A stretch of 64,000 bases of DNA from a candidate division KSB1 bacterium (lineage in GTDB: Bacteria > Zhuqueibacterota > Zhuqueibacteria > Zhuqueibacterales > Zhuqueibacteraceae): contig JAPDPX010000006.1 of assembly GCA_034506255.1 (NCBI GenBank), forward strand, positions 434,001 to 498,000, in the 5' to 3' direction. Position 1 is the stretch's first letter. Every line of letters begins with the position of its first letter. The translations under genes were made by a program, and so were the position numbers. Below are positions 19,485 through 28,971 of the stretch, piece after piece. The notes under the pieces were generated by a model. It was not told the origin of the DNA. It saw only the letters and a list, made by a program, of their open reading frames with translations, and did no database searches.

Positions 19485-21521
19485 ATGCTAAAATCAGTTT
19501 GGCAAACCGGCCGGTGGTTGCTGCTTGCTCAACTCCTGCTGCTGCGCAACCTGTTGGCGCAGGGCAGTGTGCTGCTGGTGGGCGGCGGCTCCGAGAACTA
19601 CAACGACTGGTCGGATGCACCCTATCGCTGGCTGGTGCAACACGCGCCCAATCGCGAAATTTTGATTCTGCATTATGACAGCCCATCCTCCTTCCTGCCG
19701 AACTACTTCAAATCTTTGGGTGCCGCCAATGCGGCCAATTTGGTGATCAACAGCCGCAGCAGCGCAAATGACTCGGCCAACTATCGCGCCATTTTGCGGG
19801 CCGGTGGATTGTTTCTGCGCGGCGGGGACCAATGGCAGTATGTCTCGTTGTGGCAGGGCACGCTCGCCAGCCAGGCGATTCAGCAGGTGTTTCAAGCCGG
19901 CGGCGCGATCGGCGGTACCAGCGCCGGCGCGATGGTATTGAGCGAAATCGTCTTCGACGCGCGCACGACTTCGGTCGATCCGCGCCAGGCGCTGCGCAAT
20001 CCCCTGCGCGCCGGCATCACCTTCACGGCCGGCTTTCTCGCATTGGTGCCGCATGCGCTGATCGACACCCACTTCTACGAACGCGGCCGTCTCGGCCGGC
20101 TGGCGGCGATGCTGGCCGTCTATCAGGCACAACACGGCCGCTGGCTCACCGGCATCGGTGTCGATGACCGCACCGCGCTCGCGATTGCGCCGGATGGCAG
20201 CGCCGAAGTTTTTGGATCCGGGGCCGTGACGCTGCTGCGCGCCGGTGAGCGCACCACAGCCACCGTGCAAGTGAATCAGCCACTGGCGCTCTCCGAGCTG
20301 GAATTGCAGCAATTCACCGCGGGCTTTCGCTTCGAACTGGCATCCGGAGACCTTCGCAACCGGCCGGAAGCCGCGATGAATTTTTCCGCGGTTCCTTTTC
20401 AAGCGAGCGGCACCGGCATTTGGCTGGAAGGCAGTGATCAGCCAGGCGACTGGTTCGCCGCCGGCGGCAGCTTTGCGGGTTTTCTTGCCGGTTTCACGGC
20501 CGGCCGGGACACACTCGGCATCATTGCCTCACCGGCGGCGGGCGCGAGTGCCCAGGCGCTTGCGCAACAGCTCGCACAGCGTGGGTTTTCCTCCCACCTG
20601 CTGTCGCTGGATTCCAGCACCCGCAATGACCAGCCTACTGCCACGCGGGTGCAACGGAGTGCCGGTCTCATCTTCGCCGGCAATTTTCCGGACAGTGTTG
20701 CGCCTCATCTCGCGCCGGCCACCGCCACCGGACAGGCGTTCGCCGCAGCGAGGCAGGCGGGACATGCGATGTTGTTTCTCGGCAATGATGCCAAACTCGC
20801 GGGCAGCACCGGCATCGGGCAAACGGAAGTTTCGACCACGGCGGCTTATCGCGGCCGCCTCACGCTTTTCACGGGATTGAGTTTGCTCGGCAGCATGATC
20901 GTCATGCCGCGCGCCTGGCAGGCGGAGGATTATCATGAAAACCGGCTGAGCGGCTTGCTGTGGGGCATGGCGCAAACGCAGGCAGCCTTGGGCGTGTTGC
21001 TGGATGCCGGCAGCCATCTGAGTTGCAGCAACGGCGTGGCACGTTTTGCCGGCTCCACCCCCACGCTGGTGATCGACAGCCGGCCGGCGCAATGGCGGGA
21101 CTTTTCACCGTACCGCGCGTCGAACAGCGCGGGGCCGCGGCAATCAGCGGCGATCGATCGCGCCCGTCTGCACATTTTGCCCAACGGCAGCCGATTCGAT
21201 TTCAACAACGGTGCTGTCGTGCAGGTCGAGAGCAGGCACGCCGTTGCAAACCCACCGCGGCTTTTTCAGCTCGAACAGAACCATCCCAACCCTTTCAATC
21301 CCCGCACGAGCATTCGCTATCACCTGAGCGAGCCGGCGACCGTTACTCTGCGGGTTTTCGATCTCGCGGGCCGGGAGGTCGCAACCCTGGTGCAGGCGCC
21401 GCAGGCAGCCGGATGGCATGCCGTAACCTTCGAGGGTTCGGCACTTGCGGGCGGCCTCTACCTGTATCGTCTGGAAGTCCGCGGCCGGATGGCTTCACGA
21501 AAAATGTTGCTCATCCGCTGA
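19485..21521 (+). CDS. Secreted cyanophycinase-like (S51) protein with T9SS sorting domain
   Basis: A 678-residue protein. A signal peptide (hydrophobic LLLAQLLLLRNLLAQG) is followed by an S51 peptidase domain: VLLVGGGSENYNDW, LFLRGGDQWQYV, and nucleophile GGTSAGA with Ser146, to about residue 265. Residues about 310-530 look like a second, degenerate copy of the fold (GIIASPAAGASAQALAQQLA, GLIFAGNFPDS, AMLFLGNDAKLAG) without a GxSAGA elbow; this is a by-eye inference. The C-terminus is a T9SS sorting domain (LEQNHPNPFNPRTSIRY, VFDLAGREVATLV, KMLLIR). AGGGATG precedes the ATG. It is the second S51 protein in the window, and unlike the first it is marked for surface display. The 3' end overlaps the convergent DUF2851 gene by 11 bp. 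Confidence 0.83.
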   Translation: MLKSVWQTGRWLLLAQLLLLRNLLAQGSVLLVGGGSENYNDWSDAPYRWLVQHAPNREILILHYDSPSSFLPNYFKSLGAANAANLVINSRSSANDSANYRAILRAGGLFLRGGDQWQYVSLWQGTLASQAIQQVFQAGGAIGGTSAGAMVLSEIVFDARTTSVDPRQALRNPLRAGITFTAGFLALVPHALIDTHFYERGRLGRLAAMLAVYQAQHGRWLTGIGVDDRTALAIAPDGSAEVFGSGAVTLLRAGERTTATVQVNQPLALSELELQQFTAGFRFELASGDLRNRPEAAMNFSAVPFQASGTGIWLEGSDQPGDWFAAGGSFAGFLAGFTAGRDTLGIIASPAAGASAQALAQQLAQRGFSSHLLSLDSSTRNDQPTATRVQRSAGLIFAGNFPDSVAPHLAPATATGQAFAAARQAGHAMLFLGNDAKLAGSTGIGQTEVSTTAAYRGRLTLFTGLSLLGSMIVMPRAWQAEDYHENRLSGLLWGMAQTQAALGVLLDAGSHLSCSNGVARFAGSTPTLVIDSRPAQWRDFSPYRASNSAGPRQSAAIDRARLHILPNGSRFDFNNGAVVQVESRHAVANPPRLFQLEQNHPNPFNPRTSIRYHLSEPATVTLRVFDLAGREVATLVQAPQAAGWHAVTFEGSALAGGLYLYRLEVRGRMASRKMLLIR

Positions 21522-22899
21522 GTGGATCGGCGAGCGCCAGGCATTCGGCGCAGCGCAACGGCCGGCAGTAGAGCTTCTGCAAATGCAACAAGCCCTGCTG
21601 TGTTCTGGCGGAGGCTGCGAGCGCGCGCCTCAGCGCAGGCATCGCGCTGAGTTGCTGTTGCATGGCGAGCGTGAGGCGGTTTTCCTGCAGCCGGGGCAGT
21701 TGGCTGTAAATCTCCAGGACTTGATTTTGACGGGTGGCGTTGCCGGCTTCGCGATAGTAGAGCCAGAGCGCCGGCAGCAGGAGATTGACAAGGATGTCGC
21801 GGCTACGGTCGCGGCCGATCAAATCGCCTGTGTGGGCCGCAGGCGTGGTGTCACGATCGCGAAAACTGTAGTGCTGTTGCCAGAAGCCGCGCGCCGGACA
21901 AACCAGAAAGCGCACGAGTTCCTTTGCCTTGGCGGCAGGCCGGCTGCCGGAGGCCTCCAGCAGGCCGGCGAGATGCTCCACGATGCCGTGACGATAAAAC
22001 TTCAGGAGCATCGCGCACAAACCGGCGAGGCGGCGGGTGGGAAAATTCTGCGGCCGCAGTTGAAAGTAACGCCAGCCCGCGGCAGGCAGCGGCCGAATTT
22101 GCAGGCTGTGGCGCAACTGCTCCCAAATTTCGCGGCGCGTTTCGCGATAAGTGGTGACGGCGGCATCTTCCGCCTCCTCCTGTGCCGCCGGCCGGGCCAG
22201 CAGACCGGCGGCGCCGAAGATCAGGGCCTCCACCAAAACCGCCGGCGGATGGGCGCGACTGGCGCGCAGTTCCGCGAAGATCAGATCGATCGGCAGCAAA
22301 TCCGCCAGACGGCGGAACGGCTCCTGATTTTTATCATAGCCCAGCGCTTCTGCCAGGCCGCGATAAATCGCCTGATCCCACGAACGCTCTCTGAGCTGTT
22401 CGGCAAAAGCCAGGGCCCTGGCCTCAAAACGCAGACTGCCGGCGTGGCGCACGGTGGCGAGAATTTTTTCGGGGGTGGTGCGGCGGAGCGGGCAATCCAA
22501 CAAAGTTGCCGGGGGCGGCGCGGGGGCGGAGAACACGGCGGCCGGCAACAGAAGCTGTGGCACGGGCAGGCCGTTTTCCCGCATGATGATCGGCGCCGCG
22601 GCGTTCTCCTCCGCGAGCGCGACATGCAGGATGACGTTGTTGTAGGCGGAATCCTGATGGTGGCCGTGGTTGGTCCAATCGCGGGCATCGAGATGGAGCT
22701 CGACATCGCCCTGCAGCAGGCGGCCGGCAAGGCGCAGGGTGGCCTGTAAAAAATCCGGGCCGGCATCGCGATTGTACCGGCCCGGGGTCACCACTTCGAT
22801 CCCCTCGCCTGCGGTCGTCTTCAGCCATTCTGCTGGAATACGCTGGCGCTGCCACAGCGCATGCAGCGCGGCTTCAGAGAATGCTGCCGGGGCAGCCAT
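21511..22899 (-). CDS. DUF2851 family protein
   Basis: A 462-residue cytoplasmic protein. The ATG at 22899 is chosen because GGGAGGGG lies 5 nt upstream; the frame stays open to 22959. The N-terminal part has the family signature: GRYNRDAGPDFLQATLRL, GDVELHLDARDW and HGHHQDSAYNNVILHV. The C-terminus has a cysteine cluster (LYCRPLRCAECLA) that could bind a metal. DUF2851 proteins are common in FCB bacteria, and no function is established. The GDVE-x-HHQDxAYNNV pattern resembles a nuclease-like metal site, but that is speculation. It lies 56 bp downstream of the leucine dehydrogenase gene on the same strand, probably in one transcript. Confidence 0.8.
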   Translation of the reverse strand: MAAPAAFSEAALHALWQRQRIPAEWLKTTAGEGIEVVTPGRYNRDAGPDFLQATLRLAGRLLQGDVELHLDARDWTNHGHHQDSAYNNVILHVALAEENAAAPIIMRENGLPVPQLLLPAAVFSAPAPPPATLLDCPLRRTTPEKILATVRHAGSLRFEARALAFAEQLRERSWDQAIYRGLAEALGYDKNQEPFRRLADLLPIDLIFAELRASRAHPPAVLVEALIFGAAGLLARPAAQEEAEDAAVTTYRETRREIWEQLRHSLQIRPLPAAGWRYFQLRPQNFPTRRLAGLCAMLLKFYRHGIVEHLAGLLEASGSRPAAKAKELVRFLVCPARGFWQQHYSFRDRDTTPAAHTGDLIGRDRSRDILVNLLLPALWLYYREAGNATRQNQVLEIYSQLPRLQENRLTLAMQQQLSAMPALRRALAASARTQQGLLHLQKLYCRPLRCAECLALADPLSG

Positions 22900-22955
22900 G
22901 GCACCCCTCCCGGAACGGGCGTTTGACGGCGTGATCACAGGGCGCGTGCCCGGCC

Positions 22956-24065
22956 TCACCAGGCGTAGCGCCAGCCGCGAATTTTCTGCGGCGGTTTGAT
23001 CACGTGCATGCGTTTGAGTTTGGCAACCTGTTCGATGCGGCGTTCCGCCAGCCGGTCGGAGGCGACGTTGGTGGGCACGTGTTCGCGCCTGGCAATGGCG
23101 AAAATCTGACGCAGGATGTGGTAAATGCCCTCCGCGTCTTTGAGCGCCTTCTCGCGGTTATAGCCCTCGATCTCATTGGCGACATTGATCAGGCCGCCGG
23201 CGTTGATGACATAATCGGGGGCGTAGAGAATGTTCTTCTCCATCAAGATCTTGCCGTGGCGCTTTTCGTCTTCGAGCTGATTGTTGGCGCCGCCGGCAAT
23301 TAGGCGGAATTTGAAGCGCGGGATGGTCTGATCGTTGATGATCGCGCCGAGGGCACAGGGCGCAAAGATTTCGGCGTCCGTGTCATAGATTTTATCCGCC
23401 TCCACGGCGGTGGCGCCGAAGTCGTTGACGGCACGCTGGACGCGCTCCGGCTTGATGTCCGAGATGAAAACTTTGGCGCCCTCCTTGGTGAGAAAATCCG
23501 CGAGGAAATAACCGACATGACCGGCGCCCTGAATCGCGACCTTGCGGCCGCACAGCGAGGGCGTGCCGAACACTTCCTCAGCGGCCGCCTTCATGCCGTG
23601 GTACACGCCGCGCGCGGTTACCGGCGAGGGATCCCCGCTGCCGCCCAATGCTTCGGAAATCCCCGTCACCCATTGCGTTTCCATCCGCACCCATTCCATG
23701 TCATGCACATCGGTGCCGACGTCCTCGGCGGTAATGTAGCGGCCGGCCAGCCCCTCGACGAAACGGCCAAAAGCGCGAAACAGCATCTCATGTTTGTCGG
23801 TGGAGGGGTCGCCGATGATCACCGCCTTGCCACCACCCAGGTTCAAACCTGCCGCCGCGGCCTTGTAAGTCATGCCGCGTGCCAGACGCAACACATCCTG
23901 CAATGCCTCTTCCTCGGTTTGGTAGGGCCACATGCGTGTACCGCCCAGTGAAGGTCCAAGTGTGGTGTCATGAATGGCAATGATGGCCCGCAAACCCGTG
24001 TCACGATCGTGACAAAAGACAACCTCTTCATGGTTGTAGCTGCTCATACTTTCAAATAATCGCAT
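22956..24065 (-). CDS. ldh: Leucine (branched-chain amino acid) dehydrogenase
   Basis: A 369-residue Glu/Leu/Phe/Val dehydrogenase that oxidatively deaminates branched-chain amino acids using NAD. The substrate-binding domain carries GPSLGGTRMWPY and the glycine-rich catalytic Lys segment GLNLGGGKAVIIGDP. The NAD domain carries VAIQGAGHVGYFLADFL, and the DPSPVTARGV and NAGGLINVANE motifs are as in leucine dehydrogenases. The ATG at 24065 is preferred (AGGGTGG upstream); an in-frame ATG at 24071 and a TTG at 24134 are alternatives. The gene is single-copy here and precedes the DUF2851 gene. It fits amino-acid catabolism together with the peptidases of this region. Confidence 0.9.
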   Translation of the reverse strand: MRLFESMSSYNHEEVVFCHDRDTGLRAIIAIHDTTLGPSLGGTRMWPYQTEEEALQDVLRLARGMTYKAAAAGLNLGGGKAVIIGDPSTDKHEMLFRAFGRFVEGLAGRYITAEDVGTDVHDMEWVRMETQWVTGISEALGGSGDPSPVTARGVYHGMKAAAEEVFGTPSLCGRKVAIQGAGHVGYFLADFLTKEGAKVFISDIKPERVQRAVNDFGATAVEADKIYDTDAEIFAPCALGAIINDQTIPRFKFRLIAGGANNQLEDEKRHGKILMEKNILYAPDYVINAGGLINVANEIEGYNREKALKDAEGIYHILRQIFAIARREHVPTNVASDRLAERRIEQVAKLKRMHVIKPPQKIRGWRYAW

Positions 24066-24250
24066 ATTCATCCACCCTTCAAGAATGTGACCTTCCTGCT
24101 GCCATTTGCCAAAGTGTAAAAAATCTTTGCCCAAAGGTCAAGCAGGGTTTGTCTGCAGCCTCAGGCTGCAGTGGTGCTGGTTCAGGCCTGCAATCTGAAT
24201 TGCGGAGTGCACCGCTTCCGCCTGGCACCCCGGCTCGGCCTGCGAATAAA

Positions 24251-24390
24251 TTCCCAGACTTAAAGCTGAAAGCGCCTGCCGGCGGCTGCCCGTCAATCGC
24301 GTGACAAGCCAGCCCTTGCCGGCTCGCGCTTCGCACCTGCGATTTCCCTCACAGGCGGCAAGGACAACCCGACCCCTGCAAAATTCAGGG
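24251..24390. repeat. 140-bp dispersed repeat, copy 1
   Basis: This 140-bp block starts TTCCCAGACT and ends near AATTCAGG. It matches 25068-25207 in the same orientation at roughly 85% identity by eye and with equal length. No terminal inverted repeats or target duplications were seen. Confidence 0.8.
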
Positions 24391-25067
24391 ATGCACACAT
24401 ACGCGAAAATTTTTTTGAACCGCCAAGCGCGCCAGGCACACCAAGAGAATGGCAGGGCTGGCTTCACGCGTTGGGGTCGGCCTGCCAACCGCATTCTGTT
24501 TGAAAACTGCGCGCGGTTTACGAGTGGAGGGCGAAGTATCGCCACCGACTCCGTGTGACAGCCGGCAGATTGCTGCCGGCTGCCGCATGGACAGGCTCGT
24601 CGAAGGTTGTATCAACAACTGCTGCCCACACACGAGGCCCAACGACCGACCTGCTTGCAATGATGCGACTGCCGCCCGGGGTTCTCATTTAACTGGAACG
24701 TCAAACCAATGAAAGAAGGCATACGGCGAATGAGGAATCATCGCCACGCATGATTGCACGGAAAAGCATGAAGAACACAAAGAAATCCTCCGCATGCTTT
24801 CGGCTTCGCGGTTGACAGATTTGGTTGCGGCCTGACTGCCGCGCTACGCGATCACAGCGCAAACCTGCTGCCTAAAGGCACGCCTGTGCCACCCACCTGA
24901 CACCACAGCAGGGCTACCGGCGGGGTGCACCGGCAGCTATATTGCCCTTGTTGCACCAGAGACCGCGCTGTGCTATTTTACCGCCAGCGGGAGGGTTTCC
25001 GTCGACCCCTGCCGTCTGGTACCTGAATCTTGCATCTTCTTTTTGCCAGCTTTGGCCTGAAAAAAAA

Positions 25068-25207
25068 TTCCCAGACTCAAAGCTGAAACCGCCTGCCGGC
25101 GGCTGCCCGCCAGTTGATTGACAAGCCAGCCTTTAGCCGGCTCGCGCTTTGCACCTGGGATTTCCATCGCAGGCGGCAAGGGCAACACGACCTATGCAAA
25201 GTTCAGG
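25068..25207. repeat. 140-bp dispersed repeat, copy 2
   Basis: Second copy of the 140-bp block at 24251-24390, about 680 bp away in direct orientation. It ends about 175 bp before the SpoU methyltransferase start, so part of it could lie in that gene's upstream region. Confidence 0.8.
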
Positions 25208-25381
25208 TGGGAACAATTCATTTCATGAGCTCTGCAACGGCCTGGCCTTTGCTTGTGACTTCACGCAGGGCGATAGCCAACCACGGCCGGGCCATGGCCG
25301 CGCCTTTCTGCGGCATAGCACCAAACGCGATCTGTTCAAATTGAATTCCGTAAACTCTCACGGCCGCGGGAGCCGACACGC

Positions 25382-25861
25382 ATGAACTCTTTGCCGGAAT
25401 TCGTCGCGGTGCTCGACAACATTCGCAGCCTGCACAACGTCGGCGCCATTTTTCGCACCGCCGACGGCGCCGGTGTGCAGAAACTCTATCTCTGCGGCAT
25501 GACCGCCACGCCGCCGCGTGCCGAAATTCGCAAAGCGGCATTGGGGGCGGAGGAATACGTGGCGTGGGAATACTTCCCCACCACTGCGGCGGCGCTGGCT
25601 GCGTTGAAAAGCGAGGGCTACTTGCTGTTGGCGCTGGAAAACACGCCCGCCAGCACTGACTATCGCGCCGCCCGCCTGCGTGCCCCGCTGGCATTGATCG
25701 TCGGTCATGAATTCGACGGCATCCGCCCCGAAATTCTGGCACAGTGCGACGGTGTCATCTCGCTGCCGATGCGCGGCCGAAAAAATTCGCTCAACGTGGC
25801 CGTGGCCTTCGGCATCGCGGCCTATGAAATCGCCAACCGGCTGTGGCCTGAAGTGAAGTGA
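25382..25861 (+). CDS. TrmH/SpoU-family RNA 2'-O-methyltransferase
   Basis: A compact 159-residue SPOUT methyltransferase. Motif 1 is NIRSLHNVGAIFRTADGAG with the catalytic Asn/Arg. Motif 2 is LALIVGHEFDGI, and motif 3 is ISLPMRGRKNSLNVAVAFGI. Together they form the trefoil-knot site that binds S-adenosylmethionine. Family members methylate ribose 2'-OH in tRNA or rRNA. This short form lacks an N-terminal RNA-binding extension, like TrmL-type enzymes, but the target base cannot be assigned. GGAG lies 9 nt before the ATG. The gene stands alone between two long gaps. Confidence 0.88.
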   Translation: MNSLPEFVAVLDNIRSLHNVGAIFRTADGAGVQKLYLCGMTATPPRAEIRKAALGAEEYVAWEYFPTTAAALAALKSEGYLLLALENTPASTDYRAARLRAPLALIVGHEFDGIRPEILAQCDGVISLPMRGRKNSLNVAVAFGIAAYEIANRLWPEVK

Positions 25862-26365
25862 CGGCGCAGCAGCTTGCCGGCTCTTGCAACGTCCCCGAGT
25901 GCAAAGAAAAACCTGTATGCGGAGGCATGGTCGCGACTCTCCCTTCGAGGCGGCTTGCGCTGGAAGAATGGCTTGACATTCAGACCAAAAAACTTATTTT
26001 GCAAAAGCCTGTAGCGCGGGGCTTGCTGCCGCAACAGACCGGCAGGCTGGATCGCGCGATAAGCCTGGGGTATATATTTCACCTCGAGGAAACTGTCACT
26101 GCCGCAGGGATTTAGGAGAGAGCAAAGATTTTCGCGGAATAACGCTGCTGCGGGAAAAAATCGGCGTCAAACCGCCGTGCTCTGCCTTCCCCCTAATTTT
26201 GGTTGTGACACGAATGACATGTTACAGTATTGCTCTTGAAAAACCATCACGACCGCGGAGATTTGACAGCGCCGGCACCCTGCCAGCTTTGGCTAGCAGA
26301 CAAAAGGTCTGTGCTGCGCATGCGCCAGGCATGGATTCCCCCGGTAATGCAAGGAAGGACAAGTT
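25862..26365. other. Intergenic region upstream of pgk
   Basis: 504 bp containing a good sigma70-like promoter at 25973-26000 and a weaker one (TTGTGA at 26203-26208, 17 nt, AGTATT at 26226-26231) closer to pgk. No gene or RNA family was recognised. The distance from the strong promoter to the pgk start (about 360 nt) would give a long leader or a separate small RNA. Confidence 0.5.
25973..26000 (+). promoter_or_regulatory. Putative sigma70-type promoter upstream of pgk
   Basis: TTGACA at 25973-25978 (perfect -35), a 16-nt spacer and TATTTT at 25995-26000. It points toward pgk, whose start is about 360 nt downstream. Confidence 0.45.
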
Positions 26366-27580
26366 ATGGACAAGTTGACGATCGATGACATTGATCTGAG
26401 AGAAAAGCGGGTTTTGGTGCGGGTGGATTTCAATGTGCCCCTGGAAAAAGGCGTGGTTACCGACGACACCCGCATTCGCGCCTCCCTCCCCACCATTCAG
26501 AAGTTGTTGCAGGCCAACGCCAAAGTGCTTTTGATGTCGCATCTCGGCCGGCCCAAGGGCGGGCCGGACCCGAAATACTCCCTCATGCCCGCGGCCAACC
26601 GCCTCACCCAGCTTCTCGGCAGAAATGTGGAAATGGCGCCGGATTGTGTCGGCCCGGAGGTGGAGCGAATGGTGGCGGCGATGAAGCCGGGCGACCTCCT
26701 GATGCTCGAAAACGTGCGCTTCCACCCCGAAGAGGAAAAAAACGATCCCGCCTTTGCCAAACAACTCGCGGCGCTCGCGGAGGTCTATGTCAATGATGCC
26801 TTCGGCTCCGCCCACCGCGCACATGCCTCCACCGAAGGCGTGGCCAAGATCCTCAAGAACGCGGCCGTCGCCGGATACCTGATGAAAGCCGAAATCAGCG
26901 CGTTGGGCAAAATGCTGGGCGATCCCCCCAGGCCCTATGTCGCGATTTTGGGTGGCGCCAAAGTTTCGGACAAAATCGACGTCATTCACACCCTCATCAC
27001 CAAAGTCTCGCATCTGCTCATTGGCGGGGGCATGGCCTATACCTTTCTCAAAGCGCAGGGCCACGAAATCGGCAATTCCTTGCTGGAGGAAGACAAGCTG
27101 GCGGTGGCCAAAAACGTGCTGCGGGTGGCGGAATATTACAATCCACGCAAGCCGCTGCGCCTGGAACTGCCCGACGACCACATCATCGCCAGCAGTCTGG
27201 AAGGCGACGATGCGACGCCGCTGGCCACTGTCGATATCCCCGCCGGCAAACTGGCAGGTGACATCGGGCCCAAAACGCTGGAGCGCTACCGCACGTTGAT
27301 TTTGCAGGCAAAGACCATTCTCTGGAACGGCCCGATGGGCGTGTTCGAAAAAGCCGCGTTCGCGGCCGGCACCATGGGCATTGCCCGGGCGGTGGCGGAG
27401 GCCACCAGCAAAGGTGCGTTCAGCGTGGTCGGCGGTGGCGACTCGGTGGCGGCGCTGGCGCAATCCGGTTTGACCGACAAAATTTCCCACGTTTCCACCG
27501 GGGGCGGCGCCTCCCTGGAATTTCTCGGCGGCAAGGACCTGCCCGGCGTGGTGGCATTGACCAAGGCACCGGCCAAGTGA
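26366..27580 (+). CDS. pgk: Phosphoglycerate kinase
   Basis: A 404-residue glycolytic enzyme that transfers phosphate from 1,3-bisphosphoglycerate to ADP. Hallmarks in order: RVDFNVPLEKG at the N-terminus (substrate-binding Asp/Asn), LMSHLGRPKG, ENVRFHPEEEKND, NDAFGSAHRAHAS, VAILGGAKVSDKI, NGPMGVFE, and the C-terminal nucleotide motif VVGGGDSVAAL with STGGGASLEFL. Length is normal. AAGGA lies upstream of the ATG. It is not next to gap or tpiA in this window. Confidence 0.97.
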   Translation: MDKLTIDDIDLREKRVLVRVDFNVPLEKGVVTDDTRIRASLPTIQKLLQANAKVLLMSHLGRPKGGPDPKYSLMPAANRLTQLLGRNVEMAPDCVGPEVERMVAAMKPGDLLMLENVRFHPEEEKNDPAFAKQLAALAEVYVNDAFGSAHRAHASTEGVAKILKNAAVAGYLMKAEISALGKMLGDPPRPYVAILGGAKVSDKIDVIHTLITKVSHLLIGGGMAYTFLKAQGHEIGNSLLEEDKLAVAKNVLRVAEYYNPRKPLRLELPDDHIIASSLEGDDATPLATVDIPAGKLAGDIGPKTLERYRTLILQAKTILWNGPMGVFEKAAFAAGTMGIARAVAEATSKGAFSVVGGGDSVAALAQSGLTDKISHVSTGGGASLEFLGGKDLPGVVALTKAPAK

Positions 27581-27894
27581 TTGCCGCACGCGGCAGGCAA
27601 TGTGGTTTGCAAGCACCGCGGTAACAACTGCACAGCTCTCTCCCCAACCGGGTTCTTCAGGATTGCCGGAGATTCTCGCAGCGCGTTCCATACGAGCAAA
27701 AAATAGAAATCACCTGACCGCCTCCTTCCCGCCGGCCGCACCCTCGCCCCGGAAGAGTCGATCAGTTTCAGTCACCGGCCCGGCAGGCGCAACTCGTGCG
27801 TTTGCTGGTATATTTTCCGCTGCAAACCGTCGGGCTGAATGCGCTGCAATCAGCGGAACCGTGAAAAACAGAGTACTCACTGCAACAAAGTATC
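27581..27894. other. Intergenic region pgk-terC
   Basis: 314 bp. A short perfect stem (TGCCGC-AC-GCGGCA) follows the pgk stop directly but has no T-tract. The region was checked for a manganese (yybP-ykoY) riboswitch pattern ahead of the TerC gene, and none was recognised. Nothing else is called. Confidence 0.45.
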
Positions 27895-28971
27895 ATGGCA
27901 CCACATTCCGACATTTTGATGTGGGGGCTCTTTGGCGTGGCAATCACCGTCATGCTGCTCATCGATCTCGGCATCGTCAATCGCAAATCCCATGCGCCTT
28001 CGATGAAGGAGGCGACGATCTGGTCGGTGATCTGGATTGCGTCGGCGCTGTTGTTCAATCTCGGCATCTTTTTGCTGCACGGGCCCGGGCCGGCAGCGGA
28101 GTTTCTCGCCGGCTATCTGGTGGAGAAATCGCTCAGCACCGACAACATTTTCGTGTTCATCATGATCTTTGCCTATTTCAACGTCAGGCCGGAACACCAG
28201 CCGCGGATTTTGAAATGGGGCATTTTGGGGGCGATCGTGATGCGCGGGCTGTTCATTGCCACCGGCACGGCCTTGCTGCACCAGTTTCACTGGATGATGT
28301 ACGTCTTCGGCGGCCTGCTGCTCTACACCGTCGTCAAAATGATCTTTCTCGACGGGGAAACCTTCGACCCCGGCAACAGCCGGCTCATCCGGCTGTTGCG
28401 GCGCTTCCTGCCGGTCACAGCCAGCTACACCGGCGACCGCTTTTTTGTGCGGGAAAAGGGCGTGCTGCACGCCACCCCCATGCTGCTGGTTGTGCTGGTG
28501 ATCGAAAGCTCGGACGTGATCTTTGCGCTGGATTCGATTCCGGCGATTTTCGCGATCACCACCGACCCCTTCCTGGTGTTCTCCTCCAACATTTTCGCGA
28601 TCATGGGCCTGCGTGCGCTGTACTTCGTGCTCGCCGGCATGGCCCGGCATTTTGAATATCTCAAACCCGGCATCATTTTCATCCTGCTGTTCGTCGCCGT
28701 GAAAATGCTGCTCGCCGACGTGGTGAAGGTGCCGGAGTGGGTTTCGCTCAGTGTCATCGGCCTGACGCTCGCCCTTGCGATCGCGGCTTCCCTGTGGCGC
28801 CGCCGCCCCACCGTCACCAGCCAGGCCAGCGCGGAGATCACCACCGCACAAAACACCGCCCTCCTCAACGGCAGGTGCCAACTGCCGGGGTCCGCGCCAC
28901 CAGCCGGACTCGAACAGCAACTGCCGGATGAGGCGCTCATCAACCCGGCCTCCACTCCGCCCACGCTTTGA
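27895..28971 (+). CDS. TerC-family integral membrane protein
   Basis: A 358-residue protein with about eight to nine hydrophobic helices. Family motifs are present: EKSLSTDNIFVF with its conserved acidic residue, VIESSDVIFALDSIPAIFAI, and a late FILLFVAVKMLLAD. TerC/Alx proteins export manganese or other divalent metals, or assist metal loading of exported enzymes. The C-terminal about 60 residues are a non-conserved, probably cytoplasmic tail. Shine-Dalgarno is weak at the chosen ATG. No tellurite-resistance genes are adjacent, so a housekeeping metal role is more likely. Confidence 0.88.
   Translation: MAPHSDILMWGLFGVAITVMLLIDLGIVNRKSHAPSMKEATIWSVIWIASALLFNLGIFLLHGPGPAAEFLAGYLVEKSLSTDNIFVFIMIFAYFNVRPEHQPRILKWGILGAIVMRGLFIATGTALLHQFHWMMYVFGGLLLYTVVKMIFLDGETFDPGNSRLIRLLRRFLPVTASYTGDRFFVREKGVLHATPMLLVVLVIESSDVIFALDSIPAIFAITTDPFLVFSSNIFAIMGLRALYFVLAGMARHFEYLKPGIIFILLFVAVKMLLADVVKVPEWVSLSVIGLTLALAIAASLWRRRPTVTSQASAEITTAQNTALLNGRCQLPGSAPPAGLEQQLPDEALINPASTPPTL

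Larger units (their letters stand above)
24072..25381. other. Long intergenic region with dispersed repeats
   Basis: About 1.3 kb between the leucine dehydrogenase and SpoU methyltransferase genes. It contains two copies of a 140-bp repeat (annotated), a segment near 24410-24446 resembling other gap repeats (near 39838 and 40808), and the small hairpin word TGCCTAAAGGCA near 24868. Short open frames exist on both strands, but they follow the repeats and show no protein family features. Confidence 0.6.

Noticed and set aside
27700..27894. Manganese riboswitch ahead of the TerC gene
   Set aside because: The conserved yybP-ykoY core could not be recognised in this stretch.
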